Shown here piece after piece: positions 1 to 12,700 of a stretch of 64,000 nucleotides of DNA (position 1 is its first letter; the number at the start of each line of letters is the position of its first letter). The notes below the pieces were generated by a model. The model was not told the origin of the DNA and did no database searches. It worked only from the letters and a program-made list of their open reading frames with translations. A program made the translations under genes and the position numbers. Source of the stretch: Amblyomma americanum (lineage: Eukaryota; Arthropoda; Arachnida; Ixodida; Ixodidae); the NCBI RefSeq assembly GCF_052857255.1, contig NC_135505.1:134037967-134101966 (forward strand), written 5' to 3'.

Positions 1-3000
1 CTTTTGGTATCAGTCAAAGCATGTTTTATTCAACTTAAATGCCATTCTTAAAGAATAACATCTTGTCTTGCATTTCAAATAAACGGGAGGCTAAAAGTTG
101 ATTTCAGTGAGTTCTTTGTGGTCTTCGTGAATATGTCAAAAAGAAAATAAAATTAAGATTAAAATATTAGCCAATTTCGTCATGCTGAATTATTCTGACT
201 GCTTTGCAACGCAACACAGAGACTCACGTAATAACAAATGCAATGGTTAAAGGTTTCAATTTTAAAGTGAGAACGTTAAGGCTCCCGTTGCGGATTGGTC
301 GAAAAAGTAGTGACGTCATACGTGGAGCAGCGTGTTCTAAATGTGATTATAAGACATCACATAAAATGTGAATTTAAGGTTGGAAAGCAAGCGCACTGAA
401 AATGAAATTAGGGTGAGATGGCAACCGCACCAGTGTCCCTCGGATCCTGAATCAAACACGCTGCGTCTAGGCCACCGAAGACCGTTCGGTCGACTAGGTT
501 AGAGGAAGGAATTGTATGTCTTGTCCGACAGTGTTCGTGTCTGCGAAGTGGTATGAAAAGAGGCACTCAGGCCCCTGAAGCGAGCTATTAACGCTCTCGC
601 GCCATGCCCTTAAGGTGGCGCTTAACTGTTCCCGCAATTGTTACCCCCCCCCCCCCCCAATTAGCAAGAAAAGCAAACAGATTTTGTACGAAGAACACTT
701 GCTAGCGTAATGCTACGCGAGATAAAAGGCGAATAGTTTACACAGCGGAGCGCTTTCAACATATAAAAGAATATAATTTATTACCGCCTTGTCGTCATCA
801 CTGCAATAGGCGCAGGGTAGCAATGATGCAACCTTGACCGCAGTGCAGATCATAAATGTAGGCTTGGTTGCCGCGTCAAGAACAAGCTTCACGCAACAGC
901 TCTTCACCAGCCAGAAATGTCATGACGGACTCACTAAAACAAATCTGTTGCTTAGGAAGTCTATGCATGCGGTCATGCAATTGGTACTGACTGGCATTAA
1001 AGCATGTTTGACCAGTATGGCCTTCCATCTAGTAAACGCTGCCGGCGAAAACGCAAAGTATACATATAGCAATCTATAAGCCCATCGATATGAAAACTCT
1101 CCACAATGAACATGCAGCACTGGCAAAAGTGGTTACCTTTGAATTGTCGTCACCTGAACTGCGTCTACGGTGGGAATGAAAGGCTGTCGTAGGGTTGAGA
1201 TGCGAGCCGTTGGCTGTTCTCTGTTACCTGCAAAAAAGCAGGCACCAAGTGACAATTAGAAGCCGAGTGAATACTTGTGCGCGAAGTATTGCAACCGCGG
1301 CAAGGCGTTCGTCCAGGAAGAAGCAAGTACAAGCAAAGGCACGGAAGGCACGACCCGCAGGTATAAGCCTACCTCACGAGGATGAACGGCGCGTGGAACA
1401 GCTTCTTTTTTCTTTTCGACTTCGCTTTCATGCTTCTTCTTTTCTTTGCCTGTTAGGTCATACTTATTGCGGCACAAAATTCGTTTCGTATCTGCTTCTG
1501 AAGGAACGCTTTCATAAGACAACAGGACCACATTTTAGAATTATCCACAAGCGCTAAAGCTTGTCTGTTGATGGTAATATTAACAATATTTCTGAAGAGC
1601 AAAGACAAAATATGTGATTGGTTATGACTTTGGAGTATTTGCCAGTAAGTTAATTATCTCCTGTTACTGTATTGATCAACAAGTGATGTTGATAAAACGC
1701 AGAAAAACAAAAAAAAATGAACCATGATTTGGGCTCCAGCTTATTTCTTACTGCCCGCAAAGCGTGATTACATCTTCCCTTGGTGTATTTTAGGTTCCCT
1801 CACAATTTGTGTTGTACTCTTGGCATGGCATGGCATGGCTTTGCCCCTTTACAGGGAGTGATGAAATGATCGTATGGGTTTCGATAGAGCCAAGAAAATG
1901 ATCCCTCCATAACCGAAAGATGGCGCAACAAAAAGTAACATTTGGTGTAGTCTTCGAAAACGAACATAAGGTGCATCTAGTTGGCGTTCTTATTATAGCG
2001 TACGTCCTTTCTCAAGCTTTGTTCTCTTTTACGGCGCGAGCTATTATATCCAAGTTTTTAACAATAAGCTGACGGACTTGGGTGTGAACTATGCGCTCGG
2101 CTTCTTGGCTTCACTGGACCATTACTCTACACCGGTCGCCAGTGGTGGTGGTGAAAAACTTTTATTTTTAGGAACGGGGATTGAGGGATCAATTCTCGTA
2201 GGCGGGGTCGCCCGCATCGGTAGTGCGCAGGCGGTGGTTTGGTGTTTAGGTCGCCTACTCATCAAAACGCGAATAAGAGGCCGAAGAATTGTGAAGTTGT
2301 TTTACTAGAGCCTGTTTTGACCATTCGAAAACCGGTCGGTACCCGGCGGCACTGGGGATCGAACCCAGCACGTGCCGAATGCGAGGCGGAAGCTCTATTA
2401 CAAGACCACCGGTTCGGTTGCAGTGGACGTTTGCCCGAGAAATTTCTGATGACGACAGCCTTCCAGGTACGGTAATGACGCCGGCGCGAAATGTTTGCGG
2501 CGGGAAAAAAAGTCAATTTGTCAATTCCATGTCTCTACACTTCTTTCATTAATACGTGGTTATGGGCGTAACTGACATTTTTGTCTAAATATGTGTAGCA
2601 GTATGCAGTCATCAGTTATTGATGAGCGTTGTATAGGAATCAGTAAATGAGAACCACGTGAGCCATGTTGCACGACAGGGCTGTAGAAGAGACGGAAGAA
2701 GAACTGGCTCGTGCTGGCGCTCCTCGACGAATCTCCTGCGGCTCAGTGTGGCTTTTTCCTTCTAGAACGGTTCCTCCTTCGTCATTCGTTTCAGACAGCA
2801 CCCAGATAAAACGGGCACATTGGTGAGTACATGCCAGTATCGTATGAAAGTCGGAAATGAGGCAGTTTATAGCATCGCGTGAACGGCCTTATAGGCACAT
2901 CGCAAGGCTTAGCTTGCATGCGCCCGCGTAAGAGGAAAAGGCTGGGACGGAAATGATCATAGTATCAGTTTCTTGACGTCACTCAGCGGAAATAGGACTG

Positions 3001-3539
3001 AAATGATTTCATTTTCACTTGAACTCCAGTCCACGTGCTATTCAGTCATTTTCTATGGACGGCCATGACGGTGGCCAAAGTCCAACTTGTGCTCGGTCTT
3101 GCCTATGTTCGCTACGACGCACCCTCAAAACATACTCTTCCTAAAGACCAGACTATATCGGTATGACACTCGTCTTTTTCGGATCTTATCTGCCATGATG
3201 GCTCTAGATCTGGGTGTGGCGTTCGGCTGTTGGCCCCAAGGTTTCGGTATTGAGTCCTGGCCGCAGAAGTTGCACTTGTGCGGAGGCAAAATTGAAAGAA
3301 AAATGTCCGTGAACTTAGACTTGGATACCCTTTAAGGAATTCCATGTGGCGAAAATTAATCCTAACTTCCGGCACTACTACAACCCTCAGGATACTGCGC
3401 TGTTCTGCAAGTTTTGCCGAAAATTCGGGCAATGCTGTAAAAATGAAATGAGACCCTTCTCAAAGCAGTCTCTCTTCGTGTACGGTTTCTCAGAAAGTTG
3501 TACGCGACACTTCTTTGGCAGCCTGAAGAGTTGCCGACT
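1..3539. other. Upstream non-coding stretch
   Basis: No convincing exon is visible. It holds a 15-C run at 644-658. Just before that (about 560-643) is the end of a dispersed repeat with a 'ttaacgctctcgcgcc' motif, which recurs near 4280 and 5155. A degenerate GGCAT tandem lies at about 1820-1840, and an Ala-tRNA-type SINE at 2130-2425. The open frames here are short and none shows family resemblance. Promoter elements of the downstream polycystin-like gene may lie in the last few hundred bases, but I cannot identify them. Confidence 0.5.
2130..2425 (-). mobile_element. tRNA-derived SINE (Ala-type head), minus strand
   Basis: Read on the minus strand, 2425-2340 resembles a tRNA. It has an A-box-like start, a CGC anticodon-like loop in 'gcctcgcattcggc', and a clear B box 'gggttcgatccccag'. 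The body continues to a 3' end 'ataaaagtttttcaccacc' near 2140. It cannot be a functional tRNA gene: the acceptor stem does not pair and the tRNA part is fused to an unrelated tail. This family differs from the abundant SINE found elsewhere in the window. Confidence 0.6.
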
Positions 3540-3773
3540 ATGCCCCGAGGTGCGATGCCCTGGAGGAACCGCGAGGCGATGCTGCTGGTGTTGCTGCTGA
3601 CGCCGCCTCTGCTGGCCGCAGTGGCGCAGGGGGTGGAGCCCCTGCGGTGCATCGTGCAGCCCGTGCGGGGCTCGGTGCTGGAGACCAGCTTCCTGCTCGG
3701 CTGCACGGGCGGAGAGGAAGGCACCGCGCTGCGCGTCTACCTCGCTGACGACGGCACCGAGGAGCCCTACCAG
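3540..3773 (+). CDS. Polycystin-like exon 1: signal peptide
   Basis: The ATG at 3540 opens a frame with a hydrophobic stretch 'MLLVLLLTPPLLAAVAQG' (Met at residue 14). The following segment contains paired Cys residues. The exon ends at CAG followed by GTACTG, phase 0. No upstream exon is needed because a secretion signal is already present. Confidence 0.75.
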
Positions 3774-6700
3774 GTACTGCTTACTAACTGTTCTTCAACG
3801 CGATAGCATTGGAGTTCTCGTCACACAAAAACTCCGCCGATATCCGAGACGAAATTTGCAAGTTGGTCAAGAGATGTCACGTGGCCTTGTGACATCATCA
3901 CAGCCTGTCCTGATGGACAACCCTAATTGGTTGGTTGAGAGTGGCCGTGTGATTTTATGACGTCATCCAAACCTGTCCATCATGGCAGGTGACAATGATT
4001 CACCGAGAGGGGTCGTGTGACCTTGTGACGTAATCAGAACCTGACCACCGGATTGTGAGCACCCTAGTTTATAGACGGCAACATAGATAGGAAATCAAAA
4101 TCGAAAACCAGGAAAAAAAATGATTATGCAGATGTTGACTCGGTCACAGCAAAGCCGGTATCTGCTACTGCAGCTAGCAGTCAGAATATGGCGGTTGATG
4201 AGCCGGCAATTGCAAAGAAACTGACGCACACACATGCAGAAGTTGCAAAAAAGCTACAAAAACTGTGAAATCTAACGATATCGCATTCCACTCCTAAGGT
4301 GACTTAAGCGTCCCCAGAATTCTTGTGAGAGATTAATTGTTCAGCTTGTCTGTCTTAGTTGCCGCCGCTTGTGACGTCACGTTCATCAAGCTGTGTCGTC
4401 CACCGGCTCCGTTATCAAGAGCTATAGGCTGACTTTGCTTATTTTCCTATTTTGGTTCAATAGGATGAACCCCGATACGAAGACCAAAACATTCCAGCTC
4501 ATCCCGGGCGAAGAAGGGGGAGTGGTTGAGGTGTACCACACTTCTCTTCGCATCCACATTTGCAGGGCCGCCTGGTGCACGTACTTCCGGGACCGGGCGC
4601 GTACCGCGTCAAGCTGCCCATGGGCGACCCCGAGCGGAGGTACGCGGTGCAGCTACGCGTGCAGGGCGCCGCTTCGTCGCCCGAGAACGTCACCGTCGCG
4701 CCCCCGCAGCACTGCGAACCACTGGCACAGCTGGTAAAAAACTGTGCACGCCATTAGTTCATGTTTCTGGCGCCAGGTGCCGCAAGCAAATTCGACTTCA
4801 ATTCGGAAAAGCCGGCGCCCTCATAGGCGTCGTTTACAGTGAGCGAAAAATCTTAAAATCCCCAGCGAGGCAACCTAGGTGGCAGGGGGCGCTACCTAGG
4901 CCATGTGGCCTTCTGACGTCATCACAACCTGCCCACCGGATTATGAGCAAACTTGTCACCGTGGCAGATGGCAGTTAAGTTAATGATCCGTGACGACACG
5001 TCACTCGGGCAGACCAACCTGGGTCCCACAAGCCCCACCGGTGGCAGTGACGCACCGCTTAACCGCTGCACCAGGAGTGGTATGAGGACTGTCAGCGAGC
5101 TTTCAATGTAAAGTAGGAAATTAACAGTTTCACATATATGGACATAAACCCATTAACGCTATCGCGTCGTACTCTTTAGGCGGAGCTTAAGTGTCTCCTA
5201 CAGTTTTTTTGTCGTTCTTTCTATGCACATCACGTGAGCATTGATGCGATGCTCACCCATTGTAGAGGATAAGGCCACAGGATCACTCTCGACATTTGCT
5301 TTTTTCACAAGGGCTCGAAGACGCTAGCATCTTAAAAGCATGTCTTGCGCTGATCGAATCTGCTGAAATCCCTAGAAAAATCAGCTGAAATCGTTAGGGC
5401 CGGCCGGCATCACGACAATGCCCCGCTCGTCACATGGTTGACACCCATTTGTCAGTGGCGTCAAATTTTCTTTGGCATCAGGTGGCGACCACGGTTGGAG
5501 AGGCGCCCGGCGACAGTCTTGTGCACCCGACGCTGTCCCTGGTGGCCGTTGCAGCAAGTTACGCGGCCGCCTGCGGACACTCGTCTACTGCCACCGCGGC
5601 GCTGTTGTTGCCACTTCTTCAGAGAGTGCGGCTGCGTACAGCGCTCCAGCTCGAGCACGGCGCCGAGGCCTTGCGATCCATGGGGTTCGCATTGCCGGGT
5701 GAGCGGAGCACACGCAGCTGGAAAGTGTTGTGCAAGCAGTGCTTTCACTACTCTCCAGCAGCAGGCGGCGCCACTGGTCTGTCACTGTAAATGATCGCTA
5801 GATATGTTTCCTAAGCGTCTTTTAAAGGGACCCTGAAGACACAAAGAAGTTGGTCTTCATCGATAGAGAACCATGTTATAATCACATAGAAAAAACCTTC
5901 ACAAGAAACGATCTTAGAAAAGAAACAAAAGAGGGAAGTACAGATGTCGCCATCACCGGCCGGTTTCGCAAGTAAACTGCATGCGTCGGCACCGAATTAA
6001 AAACGCGGATCCCGGAGGCAAGGCTAAACCTGCAATTCACTTCAAAGCGGTCACAACCTGTCCTTTAAGGCAGTGACGTCACGAGTTTAAATCAACGGGC
6101 GGGAATATTTTTAAAACCCAGTTTTCTCCCAGATAAATGAGTATACGGTGCTCTCTTCGCCAAAGGCAGCCAGGCTGCCGTGACCGCGGCAAAAGCGGGC
6201 TGGGAGTGGTGCAGCAACACTTCGCTCGCCAGTGCGAGGATAACCTCGTCAGCTTCGAGGATAACCTGCGAGGCGGGAATCTTCGCATTCGCTATCCTCC
6301 TTTAAATGGTAATAAGACTCCTCATAGCATGATGAGGCCTGATGACAGCTCGTTGGTCGCTGTTGGTAAATACGCTATACTTGTCTACGTTCTCCTCACG
6401 GGTCCGTATTTTTTGTCGAGGACGGTACTTTTTTCACCTCGCCTGGTGGGTCCTAACTGCAACTGGTAGGGCACTGTTTCTTTGTGTCCAGGCCTCTCCC
6501 CTGGTGCGCAGCTGGGCGTCTCTCGACTGGCCTCCCGCTGGGCGGACGCGCTGCGCTCGCGGGGTCTGCTGTCGGCGCCGCCGGAGCCCAGGCTGTCCGC
6601 GTCCGTGGCTCTGCTGCGAGCCGTGGCCACGCTCCACCGTAGCGCCATCCAAGGCAGTGGCCTGTCGTCCTGTCACCACGGTCCGTCGAGAACTGTGCCC

Positions 6701-9700
6701 AGGTGGGCAAGTCCTCGCTTCCCAACTTGCCAAGGCCACTTATTCAGCGCGTATGCTGTGGTTAATGAGCGGTACCATGCATCGTGGCGGAGAGGACGGT
6801 GAAGATTTCGCAATCGCCCTGGGCAAAAATAAAGGGTGCGAGGGCTTTGCTTCCTTGCTCAACTGCCGATCGATAGAAATGCAGTTCAAATGGGAAAATA
6901 TTGGACACCTTACACCTATAGTGACACACCATGTGAAATTTGAGAACAAATCCTTACTTTGCCCATTTTTTGTTCGTGAGCTAGGGCTTCGTAGCGAAGC
7001 ATGCACCATCTATGCTAAATATAGCAACCTGCCACTGCCCATACATAAATTAAGCGATGCCCCACCGCTGTGATAAAAAAACAGTGAGCGTCCAAAGGGA
7101 CCCATTTGCGAAGGGAGTGAGGTTACAAAGGTTACACGCTCTAAACACGACTAGGCCTACACGGGAGTAAAAAGGGAGTACATTGTCGTCTAGCGCTCTC
7201 CCTTTTAGGGGCAGGGTATGCTGCCCAAGCCGTGGGGTACATTTCCATGACTAAAAACGCGGAATACATACGGTTGACAATGCAAGACAAATTCCTTCTT
7301 CAAAAGATGCCAAGTTCTAGGAGGTACGAAGATTTTAATCGACATTTCAACCCCCTCTATTTGTTGACATCAAGATCTTGGTTTCCGCGTTTAAAAGCGT
7401 CCTGTCGTTGCTAATTGCATCAAGTTACTATGCTATGCGCTGGGGATGTACCTGGGTTGTCAAGAGTAATTATTCCGTATATTTAGTGACCGAAATCTAC
7501 CCTGGGACTTGGGCAGTATTCCATGCCCCTAAAAGGAGTGCTCTAGAGCACAACTTACTCCCTTTTAACCGAGTATTGGCTAATTTGTGTATAAGGGTGC
7601 AGGCACCGGAGTGAAGGGGGCGTTACTTGATGCAGGGCGCTGCTGTCTACCCTGGATGATGTGCAGCGCTCCCTGGCGCCGTCGGTAGAGGACTCGCTGT
7701 CGCTGCAGCTGCCAGGCTACGTGGTGTGCGTGCGTGGGGCTCAGCCTCGTCAGCGCGTCACCACTTTGGGGCTTCCCAGCGCCAGCCTCGTCAATCTGGA
7801 GCCAGCCGCACCGGCCAGGTGGGATTTGTGGACCTCGGACCGCAAGGGCATCTCGCTGTGAACGCGAAATACAACCAGAAAGGCAGCTGGCGTTTCAACG
7901 TTCAGCACCCTTTCCACCCCATACACTGCCGCATTTAGCGTGAGGGTGCCGCAATCACGTGCAAGAGTTTTGTTGTAGTTATGTAGCCCGACACAGTAGT
8001 AAAACTAAAAAAGATGTTCTGGATGCACTCGTGAAGCCCTGGGTGCAACAGCTTAATAAACGCCTGCCCACCGATGGCGTTTGCAACTGGTGGTGCATCA
8101 CTGCACCTTTGATCCTCCGCTCTTCTCTGTCTTCTTCTTTCTGTCAGTTCCCATAGAAGTTGATGTATTTTGAAGACGTTATCTTTTTCATGTACTGGCT
8201 ATTTTTCCTGCATTACTTTTTTCTCACCTTCCTCCTCATCCAAGCTAACCTGAATAACATGAATATCCTGTGCTTTCTACACGGCCAGATAAGCACTGTC
8301 CGCTGTAATTGCCCCTTTATACACAGTCTGTGCTTGTTCCTGCGCTAATTATGACAGATGTACTCAATGAATCACATGGCCCATTGGTCACATAGCTCTC
8401 GTAATTTATGACAACGGATAATATGGCCTTGCTAAGTGGTGCCCACAAGTGATGCGGACGACAACAGCGAGATCGAGATCTTGGGAGAGCCCGACAAACG
8501 CAGCCTACGCCCCCAGCAGAAGAAACTTCTCTCTATGAACGCCGCCCTTCGCACGCAGGTGCCTGGTGATGGACGTGAGCCCGTTCCCGTGCGCCGACGA
8601 CGCGCTGCTGAACACGCAGTTCGTGATGGTGAAGCGGGCCGACGGTCGCTCCGAGGCCTCGGTCGAGCTCTTCCTCCGGAAGCTGAGGCCCGAGAGGCGG
8701 GAGCCGAGTCGGGCCCACGCGTCCCGCGGCATGGTCACCCTGCACAGGGTGGACGTGCCGTCCGCAGCCGCCGGCTTCGACCTGCTCGTCCACATCGAGC
8801 CCGAGCAGCCCATCGACCTGCTGCAGGTGGGTCTGCGGGACACGGTGTGTACGTACGGGGAGGGGATATTGCGCACTTGTACCCTGATCAAGCATGCATG
8901 CTTTCTGACGAGATGGTAAAATTGTAGAGAACTTGTGAGGAATTATACGAAAAATGTCCAGGCAAGAGGGACAACGAGACCCGGATCGACGAACAGCTGC
9001 TCGACGAGGAGTCGCTCGACGATTAACTACTCCACTAAGAGCTGCTCAGGGATGACCTTCTCTTCCTGCATTTCCTGTATAGCTCCACTAGTTCATAAAG
9101 ACACCATTTGAATTCTTCAGATTCGTTGACCTCTTCGTTTACGAGAGGCACGAGCCTGCATTAGAGGCTGCTACAGCACCAGCTATACGTAGGAAGACCT
9201 GTTGAACCAGTTGAACCCATGGCACGCGGACCGGGTCGTAACATGACCATGGGCGTAAAAGTGTTTCGCGTGTTTCAGGGCTTCAATTTGTTTTGTCAAG
9301 GTGGATCCTCAACTAAGCCGAACAGGCGGCAGTTCCGGGCTAGATCTCCGGACCAGGGCGAATTTTCAACTATTTAATTTCTCTGAAACCTGTCCAGCTT
9401 TTCTCTGCAAACTTATGACTGCGCTTTGGTTAATGCTAATGGGTAATTACTTCTTTGTTTCAAATCTGCCCCGCCTTGGGGTATTTCCTTGAAATAATAG
9501 GGGCAACCCTCAACCGCCCCCCTTCCGGAGGACCCACCCCTTCTGGATGCACGACGCAGGTGACGTTCAGCGCCGGCCGCGAGCCCACGGAGGCCGAACT
9601 CCTCCGCAGCCCGGGTCCCGAGTGGCACGCCAACCGGACCCTTGCCCCCCGCCTGGCGCTGGGCGGAATGCCTCTGTTCGTAGCCGTGCGCCTCAAGCTG

Positions 9701-12700
9701 GAGTGGGGCGTGGGCGCCCTGCGGCCCGCCGACCCCCGCCGGGTGCGCTACCGGCTGCGGACGGCGCTGGTGGCCTGCCGCAGTTGGCGCCGTCCCTCGT
9801 GGTCCGGCCGCGGCTGCTCGGCCGCCGTCGACTCGGACGAGACGCTGCACTGCCGCTGCTCGCATCTCTCCTGGTTCTCCGGGGCGCACTGGGTGGCGCC
9901 CAACGAGATCTCCTGGCGGAAGGTGATTCCCGGCTGTCCCATTGCACCCGTGGTAGATTGAAATCCCCGAGGCGATAATCATTCCCATCAGCCTATCAGT
10001 GTAAGCTGTAGGACAAATGTCTCTCTCATTGATATTTAATTCAACCCTGTCCTGAGCAAGCTGCGGCCACCTTATCCCCGCAAACTTCCTAACCTCAACC
10101 GCCAACCTGCGTCTGTCGCTTCCTACTACGTTTACACTCATTTGGAATCAATCAACTGTTACCTCAAACGACCATCCGCTATCTGCTCTCCGCATCAATT
10201 GCCCCACCCCCGCCCATATACTTTTATTTGTCTCATTGTTTCCGAAATCATTTCAAATCAAGTTTATTTTCGTCTAATACAATTTAGATGGACCTTCAGG
10301 TAAGAACCTGTCAACATAGCCTGAACAGGCCGGGCACCCATTCTCTTAATCCCGTGTCTCTGAGTGCGCTATTAGTGTTCAGGATTATCGGCCCCAAACT
10401 AAACCAGACCATTTCACTCGTCATATAAATTCCTTTGTATCTGTAAATTGCCTTTTACTTGCCCTAGATATGCTACGGGTAAAGACGCAGGTGACTGTAG
10501 TGGAGCGCTCCGGGTTAATTTCGGCTACCTGGTTTTCTTAAGGTCATGCACCGACTCCCTCAGTACACGGTCGCTTTTGCGCTCCACCTGCACTGAACTG
10601 TGCTTCCTTCATAGCAACACTGTGAAGGTGGCTGGTATTTTACATACCTGTAATCGTACATTACATGCGGCTGGTCACGCCAGTGGTAGCGCTTGCACGG
10701 TTGAGGGAGAGGGGTCGCCGTGTGGGCTGTCGTTTGATGTGTAAAACAGATTTCACGGGAGCCGCTGACATTGGGCTGACTCCCTTAAGTAGTGCCTACG
10801 CTCCACCTAACAATGTTGGGCGGCGACAATGACTCCAATTATGCGATGAGCCGCACACTGTCATCATCGCTGTCACCACCTCTGGTATGCAGGTTTATGA
10901 AGCACATGATCTGTTGATGGGAAGGCAATGATACACAAGATGATGCACTGCGCTCATTACATTCAGGGGAACTGATCACAGTTGCTCAGAGCTTGGTTAT
11001 GTCAGGGAAAGATAAGTTGCTGAGCGCAAGCCATAGCTGTGTGCTCAGCTAATAGGTGGAGCCATGAGCCACAAAGCTGGCCGCAGATCAAGCCTGGATG
11101 TCGACTCGTGGTTTTGTCACTTTAAAGATGACTGTATTAATGCTGGTTGAAGGGACAAAAAGGCGGACGGAGATGCCTAAATGCCACCGTCGCGGAGTAT
11201 TCGTGTGCTCATGCGCAGGTTTCGCGTGGCGTGCGCGAGCGCCACCTGCTTGTGAGCAGCTGTGTGCTGGCCCTGTGGCTTCTGTACGGCGCCGTGCTGC
11301 TGTGGGCGTACCGGGCCGACCAGCGGGACGAGGTGTACAACACGGTGACGGACCTGCAGCAGAACTTGCCCACCGACCAGCAGCCGTACATCGTCACCAT
11401 CATCACGGGCTTCCGCCGAAACGCCGGAACCACCAGCAAGGTGCGCGGGAATTGCCTTATCTCCCTTACCTTATCCGCAATATACAGTGCCTTCCGCCTA
11501 ATACTTTACACAATTTTAAAACCTGGGCTTTTTGAGTTAGAAGAGCGCTTTTACGGAATAGAATTGCGAGTGGTGCAGTACATCAGACACAGCTAAGACG
11601 TGCTGACCAACCGGCTAGTTAACTAATATTGAATAGTAGAGCTATTAACTATTACTGTTGGGCTCCTTAATTATTCAGAGGCGTGTAGCCCACCATAAGC
11701 AATATCCGAATCAGTTTTTAGAATTTCTAAAACGCGGTTAACCTCGGCGCTGTGGCCCAACAAATTTTGGCTACATCGCGCCAATATACATGTGCTCTGG
11801 AGAAGTTTGCAGGCAAATCAACCTCTCGAGTGCACGTAACTTGTCTAAATAGCTAGATTTGTTGGGCCACAGCGCCGAGGGTAACAGTGTTATCGAAATT
11901 ATAAACACAGGTATGGACATTACTTTGGTAGGCTACACGCCTCTGAATAATTAAGGAGCCTAAGAGTAATAGTTAAAAACTTCAGCATTCTATTAGCTAA
12001 ACAGCCTGCTGGTCAGCACGCCTTAGTTGCGTCTGAAGTACTACCCCGCTGGCAATGGTATGCCTTAAAAAGCGCTCTTCTAACTCAAAAAGGCTGTTTT
12101 AAAAAACTGTAAAGTCTTAGGTGAACACCCTGTATATCGTGCGCTATATTAATGATTGATCCCATTATAACACGAATCAAGGCACTTGGTATAGGCCGGG
12201 CGAAGAACGCAGAAACTGCGAAATGGATTGTGTTCTAGACTTCTTCAATTCGCTTTCGTTTCAGTTCTTGCCTGTAGTACGCACGGTGCTCCTCGAATGT
12301 TGATTGGCCACATAACAGCTTCCTGAACACTCCCCGAGTCTTGTGGAAGGACGCTCTGGTAGCTATACTGGCCATGGAACGTCCCCTGCTTTAAGCAGAG
12401 AGGAACGTCGTAATGGAAGCAATCAGGCAACTGCGCAATATAGAATTATTATATGGTCTTCAAGATATAAAAGCCGTCAATTAGATAGTTTTTCTGCATT
12501 AACACCTGGACGCCGTCGTAAAAAAAAATGGGACGACGCCACAGTAATATAATCTGTTAGCAGAATATATTATCACGGAATTTATTATGCCCTGAGCTAG
12601 AACTACCAGTAGCAGCGAGCACCAGAATGGCTGGCGCGGAAGCAAATTACAGCGCAGGACGAGCGATGCCATTGTGCTCAGATGGTGCAGCTACCACTGT

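Noticed and set aside
2340..2425. tRNA-Ala gene on the minus strand
   Set aside because: The A and B boxes are recognisable, but the acceptor stem does not pair and a SINE body follows.
6342..7073. 243-codon + frame across exon 4
   Set aside because: Only 6492-6702 is exonic, and in a different frame. The long frame is chance plus GC-rich shadow.
8436..8927. 163-codon + frame covering exon 6 of the polycystin gene
   Set aside because: It is out of frame with the family-like reading (8559-8826), which has correct splice phase on both sides. The Arg/Ala-rich translation is a GC-rich shadow.
9413..10141. 242-codon minus-strand frame across exon 7
   Set aside because: Its left part is an antisense shadow of the GPS exon. 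Only the right part has meaning, as an RTE-like LINE tail.
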